From Aquimarina muelleri DSM 19832 (GTDB taxonomy: Bacteria > Bacteroidota > Bacteroidia > Flavobacteriales > Flavobacteriaceae), in assembly GCF_000430665.1 (NCBI RefSeq), contig NZ_AUML01000003.1, positions 1 to 64,000 of the forward strand: a DNA stretch of 64,000 bases, read 5' to 3'. The translations under genes were made by a program, and so were the position numbers. Every line of letters starts with the position of its first letter. Positions within the stretch are counted from its first letter, which is position 1. This document shows, one piece after another, positions 55,068-64,000 of the stretch. The notes under the pieces are model-generated. The model was not told the DNA's origin. It was given only the letters and a program-made list of their open reading frames with translations, and did not search any database.

Positions 55068-55904
55068 ATGTTACGACTACTTAATATAGAATTTCAAAAA
55101 TTAAAATATAACAAAGCTGCCAAAATAATTGTTATAACTTATTTTGTACTAATAACTTTTATTGCCTTAATAGCCTCTATAGAGTTTAATTTTGCAGGAA
55201 TTAATTTTAGAATTGCTGATCAAGGAATCTTTAATTTTCCTTATATCTGGCATTTTAACACGTATATCGCAGCATGGGCCAAATTATTCCTGGCAATTGT
55301 TATAGTTTCTATGATGGCCAATGAATATAGTCATCGAACATTAAAACAGAATCTAATTGATGGATTAAGCAAAAAAGAGTTTATAGCATCTAAATTTCTT
55401 ACCGTAGGAGTTTTTGCAATAATCTCTACCCTATTCCTATTTATTGTATCTCTAATTTTAGGATTAAGTTTTTCAGATTACAATGAATTTTCTATCGTAT
55501 TTTCTGATTTAGAATATGTCCTTGCGTATTTAGTAAAACTAATCGGGTTTTTTGCTTTTTGTATGTTTCTCGGGATTTTTGTAAAACGATCTGCTTTTGC
55601 TCTTGGATTTCTGTTTATATGGTGGGTAATTGAAAATATTATTTATGCCCTATTAAAATTTAAAATATTTAAAGGCACACAAATAGCAGATACTATTGTA
55701 CAATTCTTTCCTTTAGAATCTATGTCTAATTTAATTAGTGAACCTTTTAGCAGATTAAACTTTATTCAATCTGCCGCTAATCAATTAGGAGAATCTTTAC
55801 ACAGAGACTATGTTGTACACTGGTATGAAATTCTAATTGTATTGGCATGGACTACAATTTTTGTGAATTTTTCTTATAGACTACTCAAAAAGAGAGATTT
55901 ATAA
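55068..55904 (+). CDS. ABC-2 type transporter permease
   Basis: 278 residues with about six membrane helices (for example IIVITYFVLITFIALIA near 20-36 and LIGFFAFCMFLGIFV near 155-170) and a large first loop, the ABC-2 architecture. MMANEYSHRTLKQNLIDGLSKKEFIASKF near 83-111 is the typical cytoplasmic coupling segment. Together with the ATPase just upstream it should export a hydrophobic compound or lipid; substrate unknown. Confidence 0.9.
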   Translation: MLRLLNIEFQKLKYNKAAKIIVITYFVLITFIALIASIEFNFAGINFRIADQGIFNFPYIWHFNTYIAAWAKLFLAIVIVSMMANEYSHRTLKQNLIDGLSKKEFIASKFLTVGVFAIISTLFLFIVSLILGLSFSDYNEFSIVFSDLEYVLAYLVKLIGFFAFCMFLGIFVKRSAFALGFLFIWWVIENIIYALLKFKIFKGTQIADTIVQFFPLESMSNLISEPFSRLNFIQSAANQLGESLHRDYVVHWYEILIVLAWTTIFVNFSYRLLKKRDL

Positions 55905-56147
55905 CACCCCTAGTCTCTCTATTTAAAATAACGAGATAACTATCCTGTAAAATGATACATCTTAACGAATATTAAGTTTAGTGTCAGTAAAAAAATGATA
56001 AAAAATATATGGATAAACCTCCCGTCTTTAATTCGCTAGTATAATTCTTCATTTTGAAAATAATTCTTTATAAAATCATAATTTTTTATAGGATTAAAAA
56101 AAAGTAAAGAGTAGTTTCCTATCTTTATTGTGAAAAAGAAAAGATAC

Positions 56148-58154
56148 ATGAAGTTCGAACTGGAATCTAAATTTAAACCTACAGGAGATCAACCAGAAGC
56201 TATACGACAACTCGTTAATGGGATTGAATCTAATGAAAAATACCAAACTTTATTAGGAGTAACTGGATCAGGAAAAACCTTTACCGCTGCCAATGTAATT
56301 GAAAAAGTACAACGGCCCACTTTAATATTAGCACATAACAAAACGTTAGCCGCTCAATTATACTCTGAGTTTAAGCAATTTTTCCCAAAAAATGCGATAG
56401 AATATTTTGTTTCCTACTATGATTATTACCAACCAGAAGCATATATTCCAACTTCTGGAACCTATATAGAAAAGGATTTATCTATTAATGAAGAAATCGA
56501 AAAAATGCGACTAAGCGCCACTTCCTCTCTGCTTTCAGGAAGAAGAGATGTTTTGGTAGTAGCCTCTGTTTCTTGCTTATATGGTATAGGTAACCCTGCT
56601 GAATTTCAAAAAAATATAATTTCTATACAAGCGGGACAATTGATATCCAGAACTGCTTTGTTACACAAGTTAGTACAAAGTTTGTATTCCAGAACTGAAG
56701 CAGATTTCAAACATGGAAACTTTAGAATAAAAGGAGATACCGTAGATATTTTTCCAAGTTATGCAGATGATGCTTTTAGAATTCATTTTTTTGGAGATGA
56801 AATTGAAGAAATTGAAGCATTTGATGTACAAACCAATGCAATTATTGAGAAATATGACAGACTAAATATCTACCCTGCAAATATGTTTGTTACCTCACCT
56901 GATGTATTACATGGCGCGATTGATCAAATCGCATTAGATTTAGGAAAACAAGTAGAATATTTTAAAGAAATAGGAAAACACTTAGAAGCTAAACGACTGG
57001 AAGAGCGTACTAATTTTGACTTAGAAATGATCAAAGAATTAGGATACTGCTCTGGTATTGAAAACTATTCTCGCTATTTAGACGGAAGACAACCTGGAAC
57101 AAGACCCTTTTGCTTGTTAGATTATTTTCCTGATGATTATCTCATGATTATTGATGAAAGTCATGTTACGGTGCCGCAAACCCATGCAATGTACGGAGGA
57201 GACAGATCCAGAAAAGAAAATTTAGTAGAATATGGTTTTAGACTTCCTGCCGCTATGGACAACAGACCTTTGAAATTTGAAGAGCTAGAAGCAATACAAA
57301 ACCAAGTATTATACATTAGTGCCACGCCTGCAGATTATGAGCTACAAAAAAGTGAAGGTACATATGTAGAACAAATTATTAGACCTACAGGATTATTAGA
57401 TCCTGTGATAGAAGTTCGCCCTAGTTTAAATCAAATCGATGATTTGATTGAAGAAATGCAAAAAAGAATTGATGCAGATGAACGTATTTTAGTAACCACT
57501 CTAACAAAGAGAATGGCAGAGGAGTTAGCTAAATATCTTACTAGAATCAATATTCGCTGTAGATATATCCATAGTGATGTAGACACCTTAGAACGAGTAG
57601 AGATCATGCAAGATCTACGTAAAGGTATTTTTGATGTATTGATAGGTGTAAATTTATTACGAGAAGGGTTAGATCTTCCTGAAGTATCTCTTGTAGCTAT
57701 TTTAGATGCAGACAAGGAAGGTTTTTTACGTAACAAAAGATCCTTGGTACAAACTGTTGGTAGAGCCGCAAGAAATATAAATGGAAAAGCAATTATGTAT
57801 GCTGATAAAATTACAGATAGCATGCAAAAAACTATAGATGATACAGAATATCGCCGACAAAAACAGATTGCATATAATACCAAGCATGGTATTACCCCTA
57901 CTGCAATTAAAAAATCTATGGATAATGCACTATATGGCAAAAAAATACAACCTTATACCTTTGAAAATGCTCCTACACTACAGGCCGCAGAAGAAGAAAC
58001 TGCTTATTATAGCAAAGAACAACTAGAAACCAGAATTCGAAATGTTCGTAAAGAAATGGAAAAATATGCTAAAGAATTAGATTTTATAACAGCTGCTCGA
58101 TTAAGAGATGAAATCAAAATGCTGCAAAACAAGATACAAGATCAAAAAGTATAA
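56148..58154 (+). CDS. uvrB: UvrABC excision nuclease subunit B
   Basis: Damage-verification helicase of nucleotide excision repair. 668 residues from the ATG at 56148; a GTG at 56130 adds six residues but MKF-ESKFKPTGDQPEAI is the family start, and a TATCTTTA box at 56120-56127 supports it. Walker A GVTGSGKTFT near 38-47, beta-hairpin region YFVSYYDYYQPEAYIP near 86-101, DESH near 330, motif VI TVGRAARNINGKAIMYAD near 535, and the C-terminal UVR coil LETRIRNVRKEMEKYAKELDF. Monocistronic by position. Confidence 0.97.
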   Translation: MKFELESKFKPTGDQPEAIRQLVNGIESNEKYQTLLGVTGSGKTFTAANVIEKVQRPTLILAHNKTLAAQLYSEFKQFFPKNAIEYFVSYYDYYQPEAYIPTSGTYIEKDLSINEEIEKMRLSATSSLLSGRRDVLVVASVSCLYGIGNPAEFQKNIISIQAGQLISRTALLHKLVQSLYSRTEADFKHGNFRIKGDTVDIFPSYADDAFRIHFFGDEIEEIEAFDVQTNAIIEKYDRLNIYPANMFVTSPDVLHGAIDQIALDLGKQVEYFKEIGKHLEAKRLEERTNFDLEMIKELGYCSGIENYSRYLDGRQPGTRPFCLLDYFPDDYLMIIDESHVTVPQTHAMYGGDRSRKENLVEYGFRLPAAMDNRPLKFEELEAIQNQVLYISATPADYELQKSEGTYVEQIIRPTGLLDPVIEVRPSLNQIDDLIEEMQKRIDADERILVTTLTKRMAEELAKYLTRINIRCRYIHSDVDTLERVEIMQDLRKGIFDVLIGVNLLREGLDLPEVSLVAILDADKEGFLRNKRSLVQTVGRAARNINGKAIMYADKITDSMQKTIDDTEYRRQKQIAYNTKHGITPTAIKKSMDNALYGKKIQPYTFENAPTLQAAEEETAYYSKEQLETRIRNVRKEMEKYAKELDFITAARLRDEIKMLQNKIQDQKV

Positions 58155-58179
58155 TTTATTTATAACACAAAAATAATAG

Positions 58180-59232
<1,053 letters not shown>

Positions 59233-59340
59233 TGTATTCAGAAAACTTAAATTAGCACTAATACTGTATTCCAATACCTTTATTCGTAATAACAACAAAA
59301 CTATTCATCTCTATTTGATTAGTTACATTTATAAAAAAAC

Positions 59341-59685
59341 ATGCCACATTTTGTATTAGATTGTTCGGAGAACATTATTCAATTGAAATCCCCTCAAGAA
59401 ATCATTCAAGCAGTAAATGATACTGCCGAGTCTACAGGGCTTTTTAGTAAAAATGATATTAAAGTAAGGATTAATCCTTTTAAATATTATTCTACCGGAA
59501 ATACTCAGGATGATTTTATTCATGTATTTGGTAATATTATGGAAGGAAGAAATGAAGCGCAAAAAGCTGATCTTTCAAAAAAAATAATACGTACTCTAAA
59601 AACTATGTTTCCTTATGTACCTATCATTTCTATAAATATCAGGGATTTTGAAAAATCATCGTATTGTAATAAATCTATGGTATGA
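59341..59685 (+). CDS. 5-carboxymethyl-2-hydroxymuconate isomerase-like tautomerase
   Basis: 114-residue member of the CHMI branch of the tautomerase superfamily. It begins MPHFVLDCSENI, with the Pro that becomes the catalytic N-terminal residue after Met removal. FIHVFGNIMEGRNEAQKADLSKKI near 59-82 and VPIISINIRDFEKSSYCNKSMV at the end are typical. No homoprotocatechuate pathway genes are near, so the natural substrate here is doubtful. It precedes the HxlR regulator and FMN reductase on the same strand. Confidence 0.88.
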   Translation: MPHFVLDCSENIIQLKSPQEIIQAVNDTAESTGLFSKNDIKVRINPFKYYSTGNTQDDFIHVFGNIMEGRNEAQKADLSKKIIRTLKTMFPYVPIISINIRDFEKSSYCNKSMV

Positions 59686-59718
59686 TATTATTTCTAACAT
59701 GAAATCACTTTATAAAAA

Positions 59719-60042
59719 ATGAGTTCATACCAGCGTAAAACACCAATAAAAAGCGATTGCTCTATTGAAAAGACTTTACTTGTCATTTCTGGCAAATGGA
59801 AACCAGCTATCTTAAGTGAACTTTTAAAAAGATCTGTTAGATTAAAAGATATACAAGAAGGATTACCCGAAGCTTCAAAAAGAGCATTAACACAACAACT
59901 TAAGGAAATGGTAGAAGATGGTCTTATTCAAAAAAAAGATTTTAATCAATTTCCTAAAAAAACAGAATATTCCATGACTCCTTTAGGTAGTAAACTTTCT
60001 TCTGTTTTCAATATACTTACAGAATTTGGAGATCGATTATAA
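59719..60042 (+). CDS. HxlR-family transcriptional regulator
   Basis: 107-residue winged-helix repressor. SDCSIEKTLLVISGKWKPAILSELL near 12-36 carries the single conserved N-terminal Cys, then RLKDIQEGLPEASKRALTQQLKEMVEDGLI (recognition helix) and KTEYSMTPLGSKL. HxlR members with this Cys, such as HypR and QorR-type proteins, sense quinones, aldehydes or oxidants. It lies 33 bp after the tautomerase and is followed by a promoter and an FMN reductase gene, a likely target. Confidence 0.92.
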   Translation: MSSYQRKTPIKSDCSIEKTLLVISGKWKPAILSELLKRSVRLKDIQEGLPEASKRALTQQLKEMVEDGLIQKKDFNQFPKKTEYSMTPLGSKLSSVFNILTEFGDRL

Positions 60043-60063
60043 TAGTGCAAAATTCACCCCTTA

Positions 60064-60094
60064 TTGGATAACTAAAATAAACAAAATAGCTTTG
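60064..60094 (+). promoter_or_regulatory. Promoter of the FMN reductase gene
   Basis: TTG at 60064-60066 and TAGCTTTG at 60087-60094 with a 20-bp spacer: a full flavobacterial promoter ending 22 bp before the ATG at 60117. Its position right behind the HxlR gene fits repression by that protein. Confidence 0.65.
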
Positions 60095-60116
60095 CTCTGA
60101 ATTTAATTATCTAAAA

Positions 60117-60638
60117 ATGAAGAATAAAGGAGTAATACTACAAGGAAGTTCAAGAAGCAATGGAAACACCAATACAATAGCACTATTTGTAAAAGAAAAA
60201 ACCGGATTTGATATTATTGATTTAAAATCAAAAAACATTGGTGCTTTTGATTATGGTTTTAAAAATAGAAATGATGATTTCATTCCATTAATGAGAGATA
60301 TTGTAGATAACTATGACACTTTTATTTTTGCTACTCCTGTATATTGGTATACCATGAGCGGGATACTAAAAAATTTTATAGATCGAATATCCGATTGTCT
60401 AAAAACAGAAAAAGAGATAAGATACAAATTGAGAGAAAAAAAGATGGTTGTAATAAGTTGTGGTTCTGACTGTGAAATAAAAGAAGGTTTTACCATGCCG
60501 TTTATAGAAGCTGCAAATTATCTGAATATGGAATATTTAGGAGATATTCATACATGGATAGAATATGGAATAATTACTAAAAAACTAAAGAAGGACTTGG
60601 ATGTTTTTATAGAGCAAAAAAACATCCAACTCCTTTAA
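60117..60638 (+). CDS. Flavodoxin-family NAD(P)H-dependent FMN reductase
   Basis: 173-residue flavodoxin-fold oxidoreductase. ILQGSSRSNGNTN near 6-18 binds the FMN phosphate, YDTFIFATPVYWYTMSGILKNFIDRISD near 65-92 is the conserved second loop, and a third loop VISCGSDCE near 113 completes the site. It probably reduces quinones, nitro or azo compounds. It has its own promoter, directly downstream of the HxlR regulator. Confidence 0.9.
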   Translation: MKNKGVILQGSSRSNGNTNTIALFVKEKTGFDIIDLKSKNIGAFDYGFKNRNDDFIPLMRDIVDNYDTFIFATPVYWYTMSGILKNFIDRISDCLKTEKEIRYKLREKKMVVISCGSDCEIKEGFTMPFIEAANYLNMEYLGDIHTWIEYGIITKKLKKDLDVFIEQKNIQLL

Positions 60639-60657
60639 ACAAATAGAACGGTACTGC

Positions 60658-63042
60658 TTAAAATTGAAAACGATATCCAAAATCAGGAAAAAACCCTATT
60701 TGATCTACCTGATCTACTTTATTTGTTAAACGGTTATAACGTCGCGTAAATATATTTTCATTATTTGTTACATTTTGAAAGTCTACATAAAACTGATGGG
60801 AATGTTTTTTTGATTTACTATTGATTTTATACCCAAACTTAACATCCCATCTAAAATAAGCATCATTTTGTTTACTAAAAGCCAAATCTTCTTGTAATAT
60901 CTCAAACCCTGCCTGTCGAGAAGCTTCCAAATTTACTGGAGTATAATATCTTCCTCCAGACACGGTAAGTTTTGTGTCAAAAAATAGCATATCTTTCTTT
61001 GCTTTTCCAATCGCAAATTCTTTTCCAGCAAGAAAGTTTACTACATACTCATTATTAAAAGGTGTATTTCGTTCTATACCATCACTTCCTTTGTATTTAC
61101 TTTCAAACAGCGAAGTAGTTAATAATCCATAATATCCTTTGTTAAAAAACTTTTCTAAAGTGAGTTCTATACCCTGATTAAAACCTGTTCCTTCATTAAC
61201 TAATGACACTCTATCATTTTCAAATCCAAAATTTGCTCCTTCTGTTAAAGAAGAATAACTCGATGAAAAAGACTCTACCGCGGCATTATCAATATCTTGA
61301 TAGTACACCTCAACTTTACCTCTCCACCCTTTACTTATTCTTACATCATAACCTAATACATAATGATTACTCCTTACAAAATCTAAATCTTTATTTGTCT
61401 GCACTAACTTTCCATTAATTTCTTTGTTCAAAAAAAGTAACGGCAAAGAAACTGGTTGATGATGTATTCCGTACCCAAAGCTAAAACGATGATTTCTCCC
61501 TATCTTATATGAAAGTCCTGCTCTGGGCTCGAATACAAACTGCTCATTTAAAGTACTGTATTGGCTGTGTACTCCCGTATTTAAAGTTAGTTTTTCTGTA
61601 AGCCTAAATTGTGCTTGAACATAAGGCTGGATGATATTTAAATTTTTATTTATATCCAAAAAAGTAAATAGATCTGGATCTCCATCCTCATTAGTATCTG
61701 GCTGTTTTTCTCGATCTCGTTGTAAAGCTTCAATTTTAAAATTCTCAATCAAAATCCCTGTTCGCAAAGTACTTTTACTACTCAATTTAGAATTAAAAAG
61801 TGTAGAAAAGGTAAAACGTGATTCGTTATTATCTATCTCAGTATATTTCAATATACGTTCTTGCGGAGTGTTTTTATCTATAAAACGATCTACTTTAAAT
61901 TCATTGCTAGTAAAAGATCTAGATACTATTGTTTTTAAAAAAGAGGAGGAACCGATACTAATTTGATGTTTTAGTCCTACTACCCCAAAACCGGAATCCG
62001 CAATTGAATTTTCATCTTCGGCAGCAAACAGATCATCTTCATCAATATCATCTCCCTTAAACTCGATGTCCGAAAAACCTATAATTCCAAATAGCGAAAA
62101 ATTACCTAATTTGCTTTTTCCAAAATCTATGTTATATGAAATATCATAATAATTTGGTGTCGCTGATGTTCCTCCTGCTCCAATTCCTAATATACTAACT
62201 AATGAATACCTTCCTGACACCAAAAACGATCCTTTGTTTTTTCCTAAAGGTCCTTCTGCCATTGCTTCTACTCCACTAAAAACACCTACTTGCCCTGTAA
62301 ATTCATAATCATCTATATTACCTTTTCTAAATCCAAGATCAAACACTCCTCCAATTGCATTACCATATTCTGATGGAAATGCAGAGGTTATAAAATCCGA
62401 ATTTTTTAATAAATTTGAATTAAGTGCGGATACAGGCCCTCCTGTAGTTCCAGCAGTTGAAAAATGATTTGGGCTAGGAATAGGTATTCCTTCTAATCGC
62501 CATAACAATCCCACTGGGGAATTACCTCGTATTACAATATCATTTCTACTATCATCTGGAGAAGAAACACCTGCATAATTTGCCGCTAAACGACCTACAT
62601 CACTTCTACCTCCAGAAAAACGGGTTACTTCCTCAACTCCAAATTGTCGTGCAGAAACCGATGCAAGTTTATTAACTGCCTGAACTTTGTTAGTTTCTGA
62701 AGTAATAATTATTTCGTCCAGTTTATCAAATGACTCTATTAGTGCTATATTAACTACAGCATCTTTACCCGAAGTGACTACTATATTAGGCAGAGTAATG
62801 GATTCGAATCCAATAAAACTTACCCGTATTGTTTGCCGACCTAATGGCACTTTTTTTAATGTAAAATAACCATCCATATCGGTTATTACCCCTATTTTCT
62901 GTTCTATATTTAATAACTCAATTGTAGCACCTGCTAAAGGTATTTCTGATTGTTTATCTATCACATGTCCTCTAATTATTCCTGTTTGTGCATTTGCTAT
63001 ATATCCTAATATTATAATAAATATAAAAGTGATTTTTTTCAT
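60658..63042 (-). CDS. TonB-dependent receptor with carboxypeptidase-like N-terminal domain
   Basis: Outer-membrane importer of 794 residues from the ATG at 63042 (MKKITFIFIIILGYIANAQ signal peptide; the frame runs on to 63066). A CarboxypepD_reg-like domain (GHVIDKQSEIPLAGATIELLN) precedes the plug with DEIIITSETNKVQAVNKLASVSARQF near 105-130 and VIRGNSPVGLLWRLEGIPIPSPNHF near 173-197, then a barrel of about 22 strands ending GFFPDFGYRFQF. There is no SusD partner. Divergent from a LytS-type kinase gene, whose system may control it. Substrate unknown. Confidence 0.93.
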   Translation of the reverse strand: MKKITFIFIIILGYIANAQTGIIRGHVIDKQSEIPLAGATIELLNIEQKIGVITDMDGYFTLKKVPLGRQTIRVSFIGFESITLPNIVVTSGKDAVVNIALIESFDKLDEIIITSETNKVQAVNKLASVSARQFGVEEVTRFSGGRSDVGRLAANYAGVSSPDDSRNDIVIRGNSPVGLLWRLEGIPIPSPNHFSTAGTTGGPVSALNSNLLKNSDFITSAFPSEYGNAIGGVFDLGFRKGNIDDYEFTGQVGVFSGVEAMAEGPLGKNKGSFLVSGRYSLVSILGIGAGGTSATPNYYDISYNIDFGKSKLGNFSLFGIIGFSDIEFKGDDIDEDDLFAAEDENSIADSGFGVVGLKHQISIGSSSFLKTIVSRSFTSNEFKVDRFIDKNTPQERILKYTEIDNNESRFTFSTLFNSKLSSKSTLRTGILIENFKIEALQRDREKQPDTNEDGDPDLFTFLDINKNLNIIQPYVQAQFRLTEKLTLNTGVHSQYSTLNEQFVFEPRAGLSYKIGRNHRFSFGYGIHHQPVSLPLLFLNKEINGKLVQTNKDLDFVRSNHYVLGYDVRISKGWRGKVEVYYQDIDNAAVESFSSSYSSLTEGANFGFENDRVSLVNEGTGFNQGIELTLEKFFNKGYYGLLTTSLFESKYKGSDGIERNTPFNNEYVVNFLAGKEFAIGKAKKDMLFFDTKLTVSGGRYYTPVNLEASRQAGFEILQEDLAFSKQNDAYFRWDVKFGYKINSKSKKHSHQFYVDFQNVTNNENIFTRRYNRLTNKVDQVDQIGFFPDFGYRFQF

Positions 63043-63133
63043 AATTTGATTCCTTATTTTGGGCAAATCTGTGACTTCTTTTTGTTTGTCAAAATGAAAA
63101 AAAAGTGAATTGATACTTTTATTGCTGAAACGT

Positions 63134-63163
63134 CAAATATAAGTTTGAACAGTATAAAACCAA
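63134..63163 (-). promoter_or_regulatory. Promoter of the TonB-dependent receptor gene
   Basis: On the minus strand TTG (63161-63163) and TATATTTG (63134-63141) are separated by 19 bp, a full match to the flavobacterial consensus. The leader to the ATG at 63042 would be about 85 bases. Confidence 0.65.
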
Positions 63164-63303
63164 ATAAGATATGAGCCAACTAGATCCAGCCTTATTTAAA
63201 ACAATTCAGCTTCTAATTTAACAATTGAATATACCCACAAACAATTATCGAATACCAGTTATGTATATTTACCAATACTATTTACTGAAGAAGTATTATT
63301 TAT

Positions 63304-64000
63304 ATGATTTCAAAAGCATATATAAAAAAATTTACATTACGTTTTATTGTCATAAACGTAGTTTTTTTTATTATCAAATTAACTATAGATCATAGTGGTG
63401 ACACTACAGAACTTGATGCTACAAGCTTGTTTTATTATTCTAGTGCATTTTTTCTTTTTATGTTTACATGGGAGACTAATGATTGGTTAATACGCAGAGA
63501 AGTAAAATCTAATCTTGGTGAAACCCTTGACTTAAATAATGGGGTGAAAATTATTGCTATCAATATGGCTATTTTCATTCCCTTAACCGCTTTTTTGTAT
63601 TACATGGCCATTTTCAAATTTCATGATTTATGTAAAATTGAAGCAAATAATCCCTGGTTACAATTTAGAATCGACTTTTTCAGAGCAACACTATTAGGGT
63701 TTTCTGTTATCATTTTTAATCTTTTTTATCATTCTTTAAAACAGAAAAAAGAATTAGAACTCACTATGAATAAACTTAAAAAAGAAGTAATAACGTCTAA
63801 ATACAGATCGCTAAAAAATCAAATTAGCCCTCATTTCTTATTTAATAGTTTAAATACACTTACATCCCTTATGTATGAAGATAGAGATTTGGCTTCTGAT
63901 TTTGTATCTAGATTAGCCACATGTTATCGATATATTTTAGACAATCGAGAAGAAGATTTGGTTAGTTTGGAAAAAGAATTAAACTTTCTAGATTCTTTTA
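63304..64000 (+). CDS. LytS/YehU-type sensor histidine kinase (cut by window end)
   Basis: The frame from ATG 63304 stays open to the end of the window (232 codons so far). It has four hydrophobic helices (RFIVINVVFFIIKLTI, SSAFFLFMFTW, IIAINMAIFIPLTAFLYYM, ATLLGFSVIIFNLFYH), a short linker coil (LKQKKELELTMNKLKKEV) and the His_kinase start YRSLKNQISPHFLFNSLNTLTSLM, where the His of SPHF is the phosphorylation site. The ATPase part should follow beyond 64000, normally with a LytTR response regulator. It is divergent from the TonB-dependent receptor gene. Confidence 0.92.
   Translation, partial: MISKAYIKKFTLRFIVINVVFFIIKLTIDHSGDTTELDATSLFYYSSAFFLFMFTWETNDWLIRREVKSNLGETLDLNNGVKIIAINMAIFIPLTAFLYYMAIFKFHDLCKIEANNPWLQFRIDFFRATLLGFSVIIFNLFYHSLKQKKELELTMNKLKKEVITSKYRSLKNQISPHFLFNSLNTLTSLMYEDRDLASDFVSRLATCYRYILDNREEDLVSLEKELNFLDSF

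Noticed and set aside
62795-62830. TTCGAATCC as a tRNA T-arm
   Set aside because: It lies inside the TonB-dependent receptor gene and no cloverleaf can be drawn around it.

Overview
This is an AT-rich chromosomal window from a member of the Bacteroidota, most likely a marine flavobacterium of the Flavobacteriaceae (an Aquimarina-like genome would fit, but species cannot be fixed from the window). The evidence is the presence of SusC/SusD and TonB-dependent receptors with N-terminal carboxypeptidase-like domains, several TAnnTTTG-type -7 promoter boxes, weak or absent Shine-Dalgarno sites, several TTG starts, and Bacteroidota-specific families (OstA-like protein, DUF349 array protein, DUF5606, PD40 protein). 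No tRNA, rRNA or CRISPR array was seen.

Layout. 1-255 is the tail of an IS4-type transposase. 353-3731 is the translation cluster thrS-infC-rpmI-rplT, ending in a clear terminator; infC has no ATG/GTG/TTG start and rplT has a structured leader. 3732-4740 is decayed DNA holding an Hpt phosphotransfer pseudogene split by a 180-bp MITE-like element. 4791-11180 carries a TrmH-type methyltransferase, an M48 protease, Rel/Spo, a Fur-family regulator and purA. 11181-11983 is decayed DNA with a second, inverted copy of the same element, followed by a PD40 protein that lacks the expected OmpA end. 13525-23357 is a run of housekeeping and envelope genes: OstA-like protein, class III aminotransferase, TPR protein, two tandem DUF368 lipid-carrier transporters, aroE and a DUF349 protein. 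23358-24205 holds an IS1380 transposase remnant. 24206-31077 is a SusD-SusC pair with a membrane-spanning AraC-type regulator upstream.

31365-40745 is entirely on the minus strand: mazG, nitronate monooxygenase-like, mnmA, a YwqK-type repeat protein, yidC, pyrG, DUF5606, def and ruvX, with terminators between transcription units. 40873-45697 has dapD followed by a lipopolysaccharide core cluster (GT9, GT2, Kdo/WaaP-like kinase, GT4). 46187-52259 has tsaC/Sua5, the CCA-adding enzyme, a standalone four-helix-bundle protein, heme A synthase, a pRiA4b-type protein, a nucleoid-associated protein and a TSUP transporter. 52260-52889, between convergent genes, is the strangest stretch: heptamer-phased degenerate repeats, two 42-bp hairpin units and an eleven-unit 21-bp array with a GGGAA core. 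The rest holds a conserved hypothetical, an ABC exporter pair, uvrB, an adenosine/adenine deaminase, a tautomerase, an HxlR regulator with an FMN reductase, a TonB-dependent receptor and the start of a LytS-type histidine kinase cut by the window end.

Functionally this is mostly core genome (translation, nucleotide synthesis, stringent response, envelope assembly), broken by a few places of mobile-element decay. The observations most worth following are the GGGAA array, the two genes that seem to start at AUA/AUU, the rplT leader, the MITE inside the Hpt gene, and the repeated TTACCTTCC sites upstream of susC.
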